The notes under the pieces: model-generated
The model's input: the letters and a program-made list of their open reading frames with translations, nothing else
The model's database searches: none
What the model was told of the DNA's origin: nothing
Shown here: positions 17,944 through 26,209 of the stretch, one piece after another
Position numbering within the stretch: position 1 is the stretch's first letter
Layout of the letters: each line of letters begins with the position of its first letter
NCBI RefSeq assembly: GCF_014637175.1
Contig: NZ_BMEV01000018.1
Location: 1-52,549, forward strand
DNA length: 52,549 nucleotides
Reading direction: 5' to 3'
From: Compostibacillus humi
Lineage (GTDB): Bacteria; Bacillota; Bacilli; Bacillales; Amphibacillaceae
Program-made: the position numbers and the translations under genes

Positions 17944-18888
17944 GTGCTATCTACAAGTGCCTTTTTACAAGCGATGATTCCCCTTTATATTATGGGATTG
18001 ATCGGCTTTTCCAGCCGGAGAATGGGAGTCCTTCCTCCTCAGGCGAATAACGTAATTACTCAGCTTATGCTCTATATCACTTTGCCCGCATTAATTTTAT
18101 ATTCCCTCGATGGAACTTTTTCGGTGAAGCTGCTTTCCGATTTCACCTGGCTTGTCGTCATGTCTGTTTTTATCATATGCATCTTCGTTGTTGCCGCCGC
18201 ATGGCTGAGGATGAAGGCCAATTTGCCAGATGACCAAAAAACAGTTTATGAAAGTTTAATTATTTTTGGAAATCAAGGGTATATGGGTTTTGCCGTTGCG
18301 TATATTTTGTTGGCGGAGCAGGGTATCATTTACTTAACGATTTTTAACGTTTTCTACCTTATATTAATTTGGTCCTATGGGATTTATTTATTTACAAAGG
18401 ACAATCCTAATATTGACTGGAAACTGTTGTTTTTCAATCCCGGCATTTTATCTACCTTTATCGGCGTAGTGATGCTTTTCCTCCCGTTTCAGTGGCCAAC
18501 GCCGATTTTGGATACGTTTGAAAGTGTGGGAAAAATGACCATTCCCTTATCGATGATCTTAATCGGAAGTTTGTTGGCAGATATAAACAAGGAGCAACTG
18601 CGCCGTTATAGCAAAAATATGTATATTTGGATTGCCGCCGGCTGCAAGCTGCTGATCATCCCATTATTTTTGCTCGTATTCTTCCTATTTCAAACACCTT
18701 ATCCGCTAATTTTAATCGCCGTGTTGACCTCTGCAATGCCGAGCGCATCAACGATATCCGTCTACGCGCAAAAGTTTGGCGGAGATGCTTCCTTCGCCTC
18801 TTTCGGAGTCTTAATATCCACCCTTCTTTGTATCGTTACCATTCCATTGCTTTATGCTGTGTTGCAATGGGTACACCACTTTTTTTAG
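17944..18888 (+). CDS. AEC (auxin efflux carrier) family transporter
   Basis: 314 aa with about ten membrane segments in the typical 5+5 layout; the second half begins near residue 165. Family features include LPALILYSLDG in helix 2, IFGNQGYMGFAV in helix 4 and LTSAMPSASTISVYAQKFGGD in helix 9. Bacterial members export or import small organic acids such as malate. The start is GTG with GGGAGAG upstream. It sits between DUF779 and the dehydrogenase on the opposite strand, so a metabolic link is possible but not shown. Confidence 0.9.
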   Translation: MLSTSAFLQAMIPLYIMGLIGFSSRRMGVLPPQANNVITQLMLYITLPALILYSLDGTFSVKLLSDFTWLVVMSVFIICIFVVAAAWLRMKANLPDDQKTVYESLIIFGNQGYMGFAVAYILLAEQGIIYLTIFNVFYLILIWSYGIYLFTKDNPNIDWKLLFFNPGILSTFIGVVMLFLPFQWPTPILDTFESVGKMTIPLSMILIGSLLADINKEQLRRYSKNMYIWIAAGCKLLIIPLFLLVFFLFQTPYPLILIAVLTSAMPSASTISVYAQKFGGDASFASFGVLISTLLCIVTIPLLYAVLQWVHHFF

Positions 18889-18913
18889 CCGAAAAAAAGC
18901 CGCCGCATTGCCC

Positions 18914-18956
18914 AAAAAAGTACGTCAGCAAAATGGAGCCCATTTTACTGACGTAC
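18914..18956 (-). terminator. Terminator of the aldehyde dehydrogenase gene
   Basis: GTACGTCAG and AAAATGG pair with CCATTTT and CTGACGTAC, a stem of 16 bp with one mismatch, followed on the minus strand by TTTTTT. It also serves as the barrier to the converging transporter gene. Confidence 0.88.
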
Positions 18957-18977
18957 AGTTGGTAAAAGCCGTTTCGT

Positions 18978-20498
18978 TTAAAATAATCCTGCCGGTTTTT
19001 CGCTGTAGCTAATGAGCAAGTTCTTCGTTTGCTGATAATGGCTGAGCATCATTTGATGCGTCTCTCTTCCGATTCCCGACTTCTTGTAACCGCCAAAGGC
19101 CGCATGGGCAGGATATTGGTGGTAGGTGTTCGTCCAGACACGGCCAGCCTGAATCGCCCGGCCAAAACGATACGCTGTATTGATATTTCTCGTCCAGACC
19201 CCGGCGCCCAGGCCATAAAGCGTGTCATTGGCGATTTCCAATGCTTCTTCATTGTCCTTAAAGGTCGTTACCGAGAGAACCGGACCGAAAATTTCTTCCT
19301 GGAAGATGCGCATTTTGTTATGCCCTTTGAAAATCGTCGGCTGGACATAATAGCCGCCGGCAAGCTCCCCTTCCAGCTTGTTCACGTTTCCGCCAATCAG
19401 TACTTCTGCTCCTTCCTGCTTGCCGATATCAAGGTAAGACGTGATTTTTTCCATTTGCTCCGTGGATGCCTGGGCTCCCATCATCGTCTCGGTATCAAGC
19501 GGATGTCCAATTTTAATCTGTTTCACCCGTTCTAAGGCAAGATCCATAAAGTCATCATAAATTGATTCATGAATGAGCGCCCGGGACGGACAAGTACATA
19601 CTTCCCCTTGGTTGAGAGCAAACATCGTCAAGCCTTCAACAGCTTTTTCCAAGAAGCTGTCATCTTTGTCCATTACATCAGCAAAGAAAATATTTGGTGA
19701 CTTACCGCCAAGCTCGAGCGTTACCGGGATTAAGTTTTCTGAAGCATATTGCATAATAAGCCGTCCTGTCGTCGTTTCACCCGTGAAGGCCACTTTTTGG
19801 ATGCCCGAATGGGTTGCAATTGGTTTACCTGCCTCCAAGCCAAAACCGTTTACGACGTTGACAACACCCGGCGGCAGCAGATCATGGATGAGCTCGAGGA
19901 AAACATGGATCGATGCCGGTGTTTGTTCTGCAGGCTTCAATACGACACAGTTTCCGGCCGCCAGAGCTGGAGCAAGTTTCCAAGTCGCCATGAGAAGCGG
20001 GAAGTTCCAAGGAATAATTTGTCCCACTACCCCAATCGGCTCATGGAAGTGATAGGCTACCGTGTCATCATCAATTTGGCTGATGCCGCCTTCCTGGGCG
20101 CGAATAGCTCCGGCAAAATACCGGAAATGGTCGGCAGCAAGCGGCAAATCTGCAGCTAACGGCTCCCGCACCGCTTTCCCGTTATCCCACGTTTCTGCAA
20201 CAGCAAGCATTTCCATATTTTCTTCGATGCGATCGGCAATTTTATTCAAAATATTGGCCCGCTCTGTCACCGAAGTCCGCGCCCATTCGTCCTTTGCCGC
20301 ATGGGCTGCCGCAACAGCAAGATCCACGTCCTCCTTTGTCGAACGTGCTACTTCACAAAACACCTCCCCTGTCACCGGACTGACATTTTCGAAGTACATC
20401 CCTTTTACCGGCGGACGATACTCTCCTCCGATAAAGTTATCGTACCGCTCTCTAAAGTGGATGACGGCACCGTCCGTATTTGGGTTTTTGTACCGCAT
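18978..20498 (-). CDS. aldA: Aldehyde dehydrogenase (acetaldehyde type)
   Basis: 506 aa from ATG at 20498; an ATG two codons earlier sits too close to the GAGGGGGA site. It oxidises aldehydes to acids with NAD(P)+. Visible: [23 protein letters not shown] (cofactor site, in two parts IIPWNFPLL and [11 protein letters not shown]), FTGETTTGR (Rossmann Gly motif), LELGGKSPN with the general-base Glu, and the catalytic Cys in [11 protein letters not shown]. The CxC at the active site and the nearby DUF779 gene point to the ExaC/AldA acetaldehyde or propanal group. Confidence 0.92.
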   Translation of the reverse strand: MRYKNPNTDGAVIHFRERYDNFIGGEYRPPVKGMYFENVSPVTGEVFCEVARSTKEDVDLAVAAAHAAKDEWARTSVTERANILNKIADRIEENMEMLAVAETWDNGKAVREPLAADLPLAADHFRYFAGAIRAQEGGISQIDDDTVAYHFHEPIGVVGQIIPWNFPLLMATWKLAPALAAGNCVVLKPAEQTPASIHVFLELIHDLLPPGVVNVVNGFGLEAGKPIATHSGIQKVAFTGETTTGRLIMQYASENLIPVTLELGGKSPNIFFADVMDKDDSFLEKAVEGLTMFALNQGEVCTCPSRALIHESIYDDFMDLALERVKQIKIGHPLDTETMMGAQASTEQMEKITSYLDIGKQEGAEVLIGGNVNKLEGELAGGYYVQPTIFKGHNKMRIFQEEIFGPVLSVTTFKDNEEALEIANDTLYGLGAGVWTRNINTAYRFGRAIQAGRVWTNTYHQYPAHAAFGGYKKSGIGRETHQMMLSHYQQTKNLLISYSEKPAGLF

Positions 20499-20724
20499 GA
20501 ACATTCCCCCTCTTCCTTATTATTTGCGATGAAAGTCATGGGCTGTCCTATTCTAACGTATATGCAGCTGGAGATAGGAAAATGACAGATTTACCATTAA
20601 ATAGTTCAATCACAAATAAATAACTGAACATTCTATGAATTGGTCAGTATAATCATTCTTTATTACTATGAATATGATAAAATATCGGTAGAATTTAATA
20701 GGTCAAAGGTGTTGGTCAGGCTTC

Positions 20725-22041
20725 ATGTATTCAAAATACCTAGGAAAATTGGGAAATCGAATGCTGCGATCTATTACTGTTTCAGCAATGGCTATTATCG
20801 TATTAACGATATTAAGCGTAATTAGCGTTCGTTTTTTCCTATATGAGAACATTCAAGGACAGCGAATTTTAGATCAAATCGATGAATCGGTAAACGTTTT
20901 GCATAACTCTCTCATCGATCAGGAAACGGGGCAAAGGGGATATAACTTAACGAATAACCCTTCCTTTTTGGAACCTTATTATCAGGGAATGGAAGATTTT
21001 TCTCAAAGCTCAAAAGCACTAGCGGAACTGATGATTAAATATCCAAGTTTAACTGCTGAAATTAAAGAACTGATTGAAAAAGGTGAATATTGGCATCATC
21101 ATTACGGGGAGCCTTTGGTCGAGATGTCCCAGCAAGGCGAAGCACCAAGCCTTGAGCTATTGTCTGCTGGTAAGCAAGCCCTTGATGAGTTCCGGCTGTC
21201 TTCGGAAGTGTTTTTCCAGCATATTGAAGCGGAAAGAACTGTTGTCCGGGAAAAAATGCAAACAGGCATACAAATTACACTTGTCAGTCTCGTGATAAGC
21301 ATCATCGCCATTGTATGTATTAATGTATATATTAACTACAGAGTGTTGCAATCTGTCGTCAGACCGATTATTCATTTAAATGATTGTGTTACTGCGTATA
21401 CGAAACATGATTTTTCCAAAAAAATTCCGGTCTACGAACGAAAGGACGAATTATCTGAACTGATTCGAAATGTAGATCAAATGCGGGAGGAACTGTCTTC
21501 CAGTTTCCATACTTTAAAAACGGAGGCCAATGCGGACGGATTGACAGGGCTGTTTAACAGACGGTATTTTGACGAATATTTAGAGCGAGAGTGGAATACG
21601 GCAAAAAAGGAGCAAAAATGTTTGTCTTTAATCCTTTTCGATATCGACTATTTTAAGAATTATAATGATACGTACGGTCACCTGGAAGGAGACGAATGCC
21701 TGAAAAAAATTTCCCACTGCCTCCGCACCTTTCAAGGGGGCTCCCTTAATTTTGCCGCCAGATACGGCGGAGAAGAGTTTGCTGTTATCCTGATTAATCG
21801 GACGGAACAGGAAACCCGTTGTATCGCTGAAGGAATGCGGCAGGCGGTCATGGATTTAAACATCCCCCATGCTTCTTCAGACATTTGCGATTGCGTCACC
21901 ATCAGCATTGGTGTTGCTACTGTTATTCCTACAGACAGAATGGAGATAAACGATTTCATTCATATGGCGGACCAGGCGTTATATCTATCAAAGAAAAACG
22001 GAAGGAATCAAGTGACAATGTATAGGCCTGGGGCGGAGTGA
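20725..22041 (+). CDS. Membrane diguanylate cyclase (CHASE3-HAMP-GGDEF)
   Basis: 438 aa. Two membrane segments (residues about 12-36 and 177-199) flank an extracellular CHASE3 domain with the family phrase DQETGQRGYNLTNNP. A HAMP segment (about 200-255) and a GGDEF domain follow: LTGLFNRRYFDEYL, LFDIDYFKNYNDTYGH and the active-site loop ARYGGEEF (about residue 353). The loop is intact, so c-di-GMP synthesis is likely. The RxxD inhibitory site expected five residues before the loop reads GSLN, so product inhibition is probably absent. It may set c-di-GMP levels for motility/biofilm choice; no effector is encoded beside it. Confidence 0.92.
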   Translation: MYSKYLGKLGNRMLRSITVSAMAIIVLTILSVISVRFFLYENIQGQRILDQIDESVNVLHNSLIDQETGQRGYNLTNNPSFLEPYYQGMEDFSQSSKALAELMIKYPSLTAEIKELIEKGEYWHHHYGEPLVEMSQQGEAPSLELLSAGKQALDEFRLSSEVFFQHIEAERTVVREKMQTGIQITLVSLVISIIAIVCINVYINYRVLQSVVRPIIHLNDCVTAYTKHDFSKKIPVYERKDELSELIRNVDQMREELSSSFHTLKTEANADGLTGLFNRRYFDEYLEREWNTAKKEQKCLSLILFDIDYFKNYNDTYGHLEGDECLKKISHCLRTFQGGSLNFAARYGGEEFAVILINRTEQETRCIAEGMRQAVMDLNIPHASSDICDCVTISIGVATVIPTDRMEINDFIHMADQALYLSKKNGRNQVTMYRPGAE

Positions 22042-22068
22042 TGTAGGTAAGCAAAAATCAAAATTATA

Positions 22069-22114
22069 GTGCAGGACTTTGCAAAGAAAAATGCAGGGTC
22101 CTGCACTAAATTTT
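22069..22114 (+). terminator. Terminator of the diguanylate cyclase gene
   Basis: GTGCAGGAC pairs with GTCCTGCAC, followed by TAAATTTTTTT. It isolates the cyclase from the CRISPR array. Confidence 0.87.
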
Positions 22115-22175
22115 TTTGACAAATAAAAAAAGGCTTGATATAAGCCAGTGTAAATATGAGTATGATTCACTCACT

Positions 22176-23850
22176 ATTTCTCTATACCAAGATTAGAAGA
22201 GTACCAAAACTCTTACCTATGAGGAATTGAAAAATGTGTCTCTATAGCAAAAATCAGGAGAGTACCAAAACACTGTCCATACTTACCATGCCAATCCTGA
22301 AGTTTCTCTATACCAAAAATCAGGAGAGTACCAAAACGATTTGCTTCGCTATGCTCCTTAACATCCTGTTTCTCTATACCAAAAATCAGGAGAGTACCAA
22401 AACTGCTTCGCTTTCTACGATGTTCGATATTTTGTTTCTCTATACCAAAAATCAGGAGAGTACCAAAACACAACGAAAGAAGATTTAGAGATTAGTATAG
22501 TTTCTCTATACCAAAAATCAGGAGAGTACCAAAACGCGTTAAGCTTGGTATACCTACGTTATATAGTTTCTCTATACCAAAAATCAGGAGAGTACCAAAA
22601 CTAAAATCATACTCAACATTTGAAAAGGGCAGTTTCTCTATACCAAAAATCAGGAGAGTACCAAAACACCCAGTACCAACAAGAACAAATTCTAGGGTTT
22701 CTCTATACCAAAAATCAGGAGAGTACCAAAACTAACCCGATGGTTATTCGGGGGGCGGCATTGTTTCTCTATACCAAAAATCAGGAGAGTACCAAAACTC
22801 ATCCTTATAAAAGTTAGGACCGTATCTAGTTTCTCTATACCAAAAATCAGGAGAGTACCAAAACAAGGGGGCTTGCCTGAAATGGCAAACCCCTGTTTCT
22901 CTATACCAAAAATCAGGAGAGTACCAAAACATGTTACTTGCGTATTTATGCGTTTATTCGTTTCTCTATACCAAAAATCAGGAGAGTACCAAAACTTACT
23001 TGTTCCTGCAGCTGTTTTATTTTCCGTTTCTCTATACCAAAAATCAGGAGAGTACCAAAACCAAGAACACTTTGAAATTGTGCTTCTACGGGTTTCTCTA
23101 TACCAAAAATCAGGAGAGTACCAAAACCTTGATTTTCATTACTTACCCTCTCCCTTAGTTTCTCTATACCAAAAATCAGGAGAGTACCAAAACCTATAAA
23201 AAAGTTTTTATCAGAGGTAAAACGTTTCTCTATACCAAAAATCAGGAGAGTACCAAAACCCATTTTTTAACCTCCTTGAATAAAAAGTTGTTTCTCTATA
23301 CCAAAAATCAGGAGAGTACCAAAACTTAGTCCTTGAAAGGCTTTCTGGAAGATATGTTTCTCTATACCAAAAATCAGGAGAGTACCAAAACTGATGTAAT
23401 GGTTACAGTAACCATTTAAAGTTTCTCTATACCAAAAATCAGGAGAGTACCAAAACTAGCTTTTATTATTGATTGCCCGATTTGATGTTTCTCTATACCA
23501 AAAATCAGGAGAGTACCAAAACAACAAACGACCATTGTTATTTTTTATAAAGTTTCTCTATACCAAAAATCAGGAGAGTACCAAAACTATCTTACGAATT
23601 CCATAATTATCTTTCAGTTTCTCTATACCAAAAATCAGGAGAGTACCAAAACATACGGATTCGCCGTTATCGATTAGAGTAAGTTTCTCTATACCAAAAA
23701 TCAGGAGAGTACCAAAACCCGTGATAATATACTCTGCTTCTAACAGTGGTTTCTCTATACCAAAAATCAGGAGAGTACCAAAACTAATGCCAGATACTGG
23801 CTTTTACGTTTATCGTTTCTCTATACCAAAAATCAGGAGAGTACCAAAAC
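22176..23850 (-). CRISPR. Type II-A CRISPR array, 26 repeats and 25 spacers
   Basis: Repeats are 36 nt. On the transcribed (minus) strand they begin GTTTTGGTACTCTCCTGATT and end GGTATAGAGAAAC. Spacers are 29-30 nt, apart from the one at 22211-22235 (25 nt). Twenty-four repeats appear identical. The two at the low-coordinate end are degenerate: 22236-22271 has two changes, and 22176-22210 has several changes and a 1-nt deletion. Orientation is set by the tracrRNA anti-repeat, by the GTTTT-type repeat start, by degeneration of the far end, and by the leader-anchor-like AAATGAG directly before the repeat at 23815-23850. The array is co-directional with, and 16 nt downstream of, csn2. Confidence 0.97.
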
Positions 23851-23960
23851 CTCATTTTTTGTTCGACTATGACTTATATTCCCGTAAAAACATTTTGAGG
23901 TTTGGTTCTAGATCCTCCAATTCATAAGGGATTTCAATACCTAAATTGTATAGGATGGCA
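23851..23960 (-). promoter_or_regulatory. CRISPR leader, mostly inside the csn2 3' end
   Basis: Only 16 nt separate the csn2 stop from the first repeat. The leader needed for integration, and the promoter of the array, must therefore lie largely inside csn2 coding DNA. The bases touching the first repeat read AAAAATGAG, close to the leader-anchoring sequence of type II-A systems (ATTTGAG or CTACGAG). I cannot point to a convincing -35/-10 pair. The upstream limit given is arbitrary. Confidence 0.55.
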
Positions 23961-24838
23961 AAAATTATTGTTACTATTGAGTCATAATTTTTATCAATTA
24001 TTTGCTTTAATTCATGCAATGAAATGGAGTTATCCACAACTTTAAAAAGTAATTCTTTTGCTGTTTCAAATAGCGCATCCTCACAGAAAAATGGCAAATC
24101 ATTTATTATTTTACTCTTTCTTTGCTCAATTACTGCATGATTTACTATTACATCCATTATACAGTAATTCCAGCTTTCTTTCCTGCCCATTGCTTTGAAT
24201 TTTGTATTGGTTACTATAAAAATTTGATAACCTTTATTTGCCAACTCTTTTATATACTCGCAAAACGTATCCATTTCCTCTTCATCGGTATATAATTCGG
24301 GCAATTCCAAAATAATTAAATTATTATTCTCAAAGGGACTATCAACAATAATATTCAAAAACAATTTTTTATAATCCAGCGGTTTCATTTTTTTTATAGG
24401 AAAAAATACAATATTCTCTGAAAAAACTTTTGTCCCTGTTTCCCTTAAGGTTGCTTGAATACCCCATCTTTTTAACTTTTGGTTAAATAGTACAAGCTCA
24501 TCATTCAGCCCGCTCCAAACATCAAGCAATTCATTGTATAAGGGCGAATAAGTGAGCTGTTCAGCAGCATTTTCTCTTATTTTAAACAATGGAGATTTCG
24601 TAGTTATTTTATCTAATTGAATATGCGCATCGAATGGAATAAAGTGACAATCCCACTCTTTTTTATTCATTAACTGAGCATCCTCATAAATTTTAACGGT
24701 TGAATAGCGATTGTTAAAAAAATCATCTATTTGCCTTATCAGATGAAACCATTTGATATTATCACCAAACAAAATGGTTATGTTATTTGTTTCGATATCA
24801 AAATTTCCATTATCTGATTCAATTGACCATATTTTCAT
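23867..24838 (-). CDS. csn2: Csn2, long form
   Basis: 323 aa, clearly longer than the 220-aa streptococcal Csn2 and similar in size to the long Csn2 of the S. thermophilus CRISPR1 type. The N-terminus (MKIWSIESDNGNFDIETNNI) and TILFGDNIKWFHLIRQI resemble the Csn2 start with a degenerate P-loop-like fold. NNLIILELPELYTDEEEMDTF and YQIFIVTNTKFKAMG fit the ATPase-like core strands. Csn2 forms a ring around DNA ends and is needed for spacer acquisition with Cas1, Cas2 and Cas9. It overlaps cas2 by 4 nt (ATGA). The similarity is structural and positional rather than strong in sequence. Confidence 0.82.
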   Translation of the reverse strand: MKIWSIESDNGNFDIETNNITILFGDNIKWFHLIRQIDDFFNNRYSTVKIYEDAQLMNKKEWDCHFIPFDAHIQLDKITTKSPLFKIRENAAEQLTYSPLYNELLDVWSGLNDELVLFNQKLKRWGIQATLRETGTKVFSENIVFFPIKKMKPLDYKKLFLNIIVDSPFENNNLIILELPELYTDEEEMDTFCEYIKELANKGYQIFIVTNTKFKAMGRKESWNYCIMDVIVNHAVIEQRKSKIINDLPFFCEDALFETAKELLFKVVDNSISLHELKQIIDKNYDSIVTIIFAILYNLGIEIPYELEDLEPNLKMFLREYKS

Positions 24839-25164
24839 AATATCACCAACGGATCCTCTGTAATATTTTCTTCCTGGATTGTTTTATCACCGACTAAAAT
24901 TAACATCTTTTCATATTGTTTGTTTGTAACGGCCATTATTCTGATCGATCCCCTGCTCGGCAAGTTCCTTTTTAAAGTTTCAATATACTGAAACAAGCTT
25001 ATTCTATTTGGGAAGATTTTAACGTACACTGAAAATTGAATCATGGTAAATCCATTATTGATTAAATATTTCCTGAATTTAGAATATATTCGTCGCTCTT
25101 CTTTCGTCGTCATAGGCAAGTCAAAAAATAACAGCAGTCTCATAATTTTATACGGCGATGCCAT
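24835..25164 (-). CDS. cas2: Cas2
   Basis: From ATG at 25164 the protein has 109 aa. MRLLLFFDLPM at residues 8-18 is the first strand with the conserved Asp; KEERRIYSKFRKYLINNGF and QFSVYVK follow as in other type II-A Cas2 proteins. Starts at 25200 (12 more residues, unusual for the family) or 25143 are possible; none has a good ribosome site, and the gene overlaps cas1 by 17 nt, so translation is probably coupled. Cas2 bridges two Cas1 dimers in the integrase complex. Confidence 0.92.
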   Translation of the reverse strand: MASPYKIMRLLLFFDLPMTTKEERRIYSKFRKYLINNGFTMIQFSVYVKIFPNRISLFQYIETLKRNLPSRGSIRIMAVTNKQYEKMLILVGDKTIQEENITEDPLVIL

Positions 25165-26047
25165 TCTCCGGGTACACCAGTAATCTAGTATCGTTTTCAT
25201 TCATTGATTTAATGAATGATTGCACAAATAAGTCGATTGCATTTAACACAGTTTGATTCTGACCGCCTATCCTCACTTTTGAACTTAAGCGACTTATTAA
25301 TTGCTGCTTCATCTCTAAAGTTAAGTAATCTTCCTCTTCAACTGTTGTAGCAACCCAAATATCAATAATCGGTCTAAATACTTCCATACAATCGTCCACC
25401 AGATTGAATGCGTTAAACTGATTACGATGCCCTATTCCAAATGCCGGATGTAAACCATAAGCTACGACTGTTCTGGCAACACATGCTCTTAATACAATAT
25501 AACCATAGTTTAATGCAGCATTATATGAGTCTACGGCACCTCTTCGTCTTCTAAAAGACGCCCCAAACAATTCGTCAAAATATAATTTTGCTGCATGTCC
25601 TTCGCGATTATCATAATCACCTAGTGTTACATTATCGGCCATATTTCTTAATCGCTGAATAACTGATCTGTCCTTTTCAAGAAATTCTAATACAGATGCC
25701 TGATTGTTTATTTTGATTCGGACTATTTTTTGCCACATCTTTTCTTTTATAGAAGGATCCCATTTTATCTGATTGTACAAAACACCATAAACCCTATAAT
25801 GGCTATACAATCCTAAGGAAAATACATTTGGGTGGTGATTATCGTCGCAAATGATTAAGAGAATATGATATTCAGCTAATTTATTCATTAATTTTCCCGT
25901 GACTACTGTTCTGCTATTATCCACAACGATGGTATGAATATCAGAGAGAGGAATTAATACTTCCTGTTCTCCCTTTACTACTTTCAAGTTATCGAGATAT
26001 AACTTTAATTCTTCTGCTTCTGAAACATATACTATTCTCCAGCTCAC
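25148..26047 (-). CDS. cas1: Cas1 integrase
   Basis: 299 aa with a GTG start and GGAGGT 10 nt upstream. It has the N-terminal beta domain (IVYVSEAEELKLYLDNLKV, IPLSDIHTIVVDN) and a C-terminal helical catalytic domain with the metal-binding Glu in NYGYIVLRACVARTVVAYG context, His in GIGHRNQFNAFNLVDD and the Asp/Glu pair around VDDCMEVFRPIID. Type II Cas1 proteins of this length integrate new spacers next to the leader. It lies downstream of the tracrRNA gene and is coupled to cas2. Confidence 0.96.
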   Translation of the reverse strand: MSWRIVYVSEAEELKLYLDNLKVVKGEQEVLIPLSDIHTIVVDNSRTVVTGKLMNKLAEYHILLIICDDNHHPNVFSLGLYSHYRVYGVLYNQIKWDPSIKEKMWQKIVRIKINNQASVLEFLEKDRSVIQRLRNMADNVTLGDYDNREGHAAKLYFDELFGASFRRRRGAVDSYNAALNYGYIVLRACVARTVVAYGLHPAFGIGHRNQFNAFNLVDDCMEVFRPIIDIWVATTVEEEDYLTLEMKQQLISRLSSKVRIGGQNQTVLNAIDLFVQSFIKSMNENDTRLLVYPENGIAV

Positions 26048-26080
26048 CGAACCCTATACCTCCTTTTTTCCAAATAAAAA

Positions 26081-26099
26081 AGCCCCAATAAATGGGGCT
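26081..26099 (-). terminator. tracrRNA terminator
   Basis: AGCCCC pairs with GGGGCT (plus an inner A-T pair) followed by TTTTTT on the minus strand; it forms the 3' end of the tracrRNA and lies 34 nt before cas1. Confidence 0.88.
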
Positions 26100-26152
26100 G
26101 CGTTCGGGATAAACCCTTATTTTGGTAGGTTCTCCCAATCTTTGGTATAGAG

Positions 26153-26174
26153 ACGATAGAATTAAATCTATCGT
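26153..26174 (-). other. 5' hairpin of the tracrRNA transcript
   Basis: ACGATAGA and TCTATCGT form a perfect 8-bp stem with a 6-nt loop, starting at the predicted transcription start and abutting the anti-repeat. There is no T-run, so it is not a cas9 terminator. It may protect the 5' end or end read-through structure from cas9. Confidence 0.65.
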
Positions 26175-26180
26175 ACTATT

Positions 26181-26209
26181 AATATACCCCATTTAGTCAT
26201 ATTTGTAAA
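26181..26209 (-). promoter_or_regulatory. Predicted tracrRNA promoter
   Basis: TTTACA (26204-26209) and TATATT (26181-26186) are separated by exactly 17 nt. The -35 lies within the last codons of cas9 and the -10 just after its stop codon. Confidence 0.7.

Larger units (their letters stand above)
26075..26174 (-). ncRNA. tracrRNA
   Basis: Between cas9 and cas1 on the minus strand. The anti-repeat (plus-strand 26119-26154) pairs with nearly the whole crRNA repeat: ACCAAAAT with the repeat's GTTTTGGT, GGGAGA with TCTCC, and CTCTATACCAAA with the repeat's TTTGGTATAGAG, leaving an internal bulge. A nexus-like GGG-TTTAT-CCC stem follows, then a terminator stem AGCCCC/GGGGCT and TTTTTT. This order is that of the S. 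thermophilus CRISPR1 and S. aureus tracrRNAs. A promoter at 26181-26209 predicts a start near 26174, placing an 8-bp hairpin at the 5' end. Confidence 0.9.

Noticed and set aside
19029-20585. Long plus-strand frames opposite the aldehyde dehydrogenase
   Set aside because: They are antisense shadows of a conserved enzyme gene, without ribosome sites or family matches.
22213-23263. Several open frames on both strands across 22213-23263 with repeated phrases
   Set aside because: They arise because repeat plus spacer is usually 66 nt, a multiple of three, so the CRISPR repeat stays in frame. They are not genes.
23851-23866. Plus-strand transcription of the CRISPR array
   Set aside because: The anti-repeat with nexus and terminator is on the minus strand, and decay of repeats at the low-coordinate end sets the opposite polarity.
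26153-26174. Terminator of cas9
   Set aside because: The perfect hairpin has no T-run and starts at the predicted tracrRNA start. It fits better as part of that transcript.
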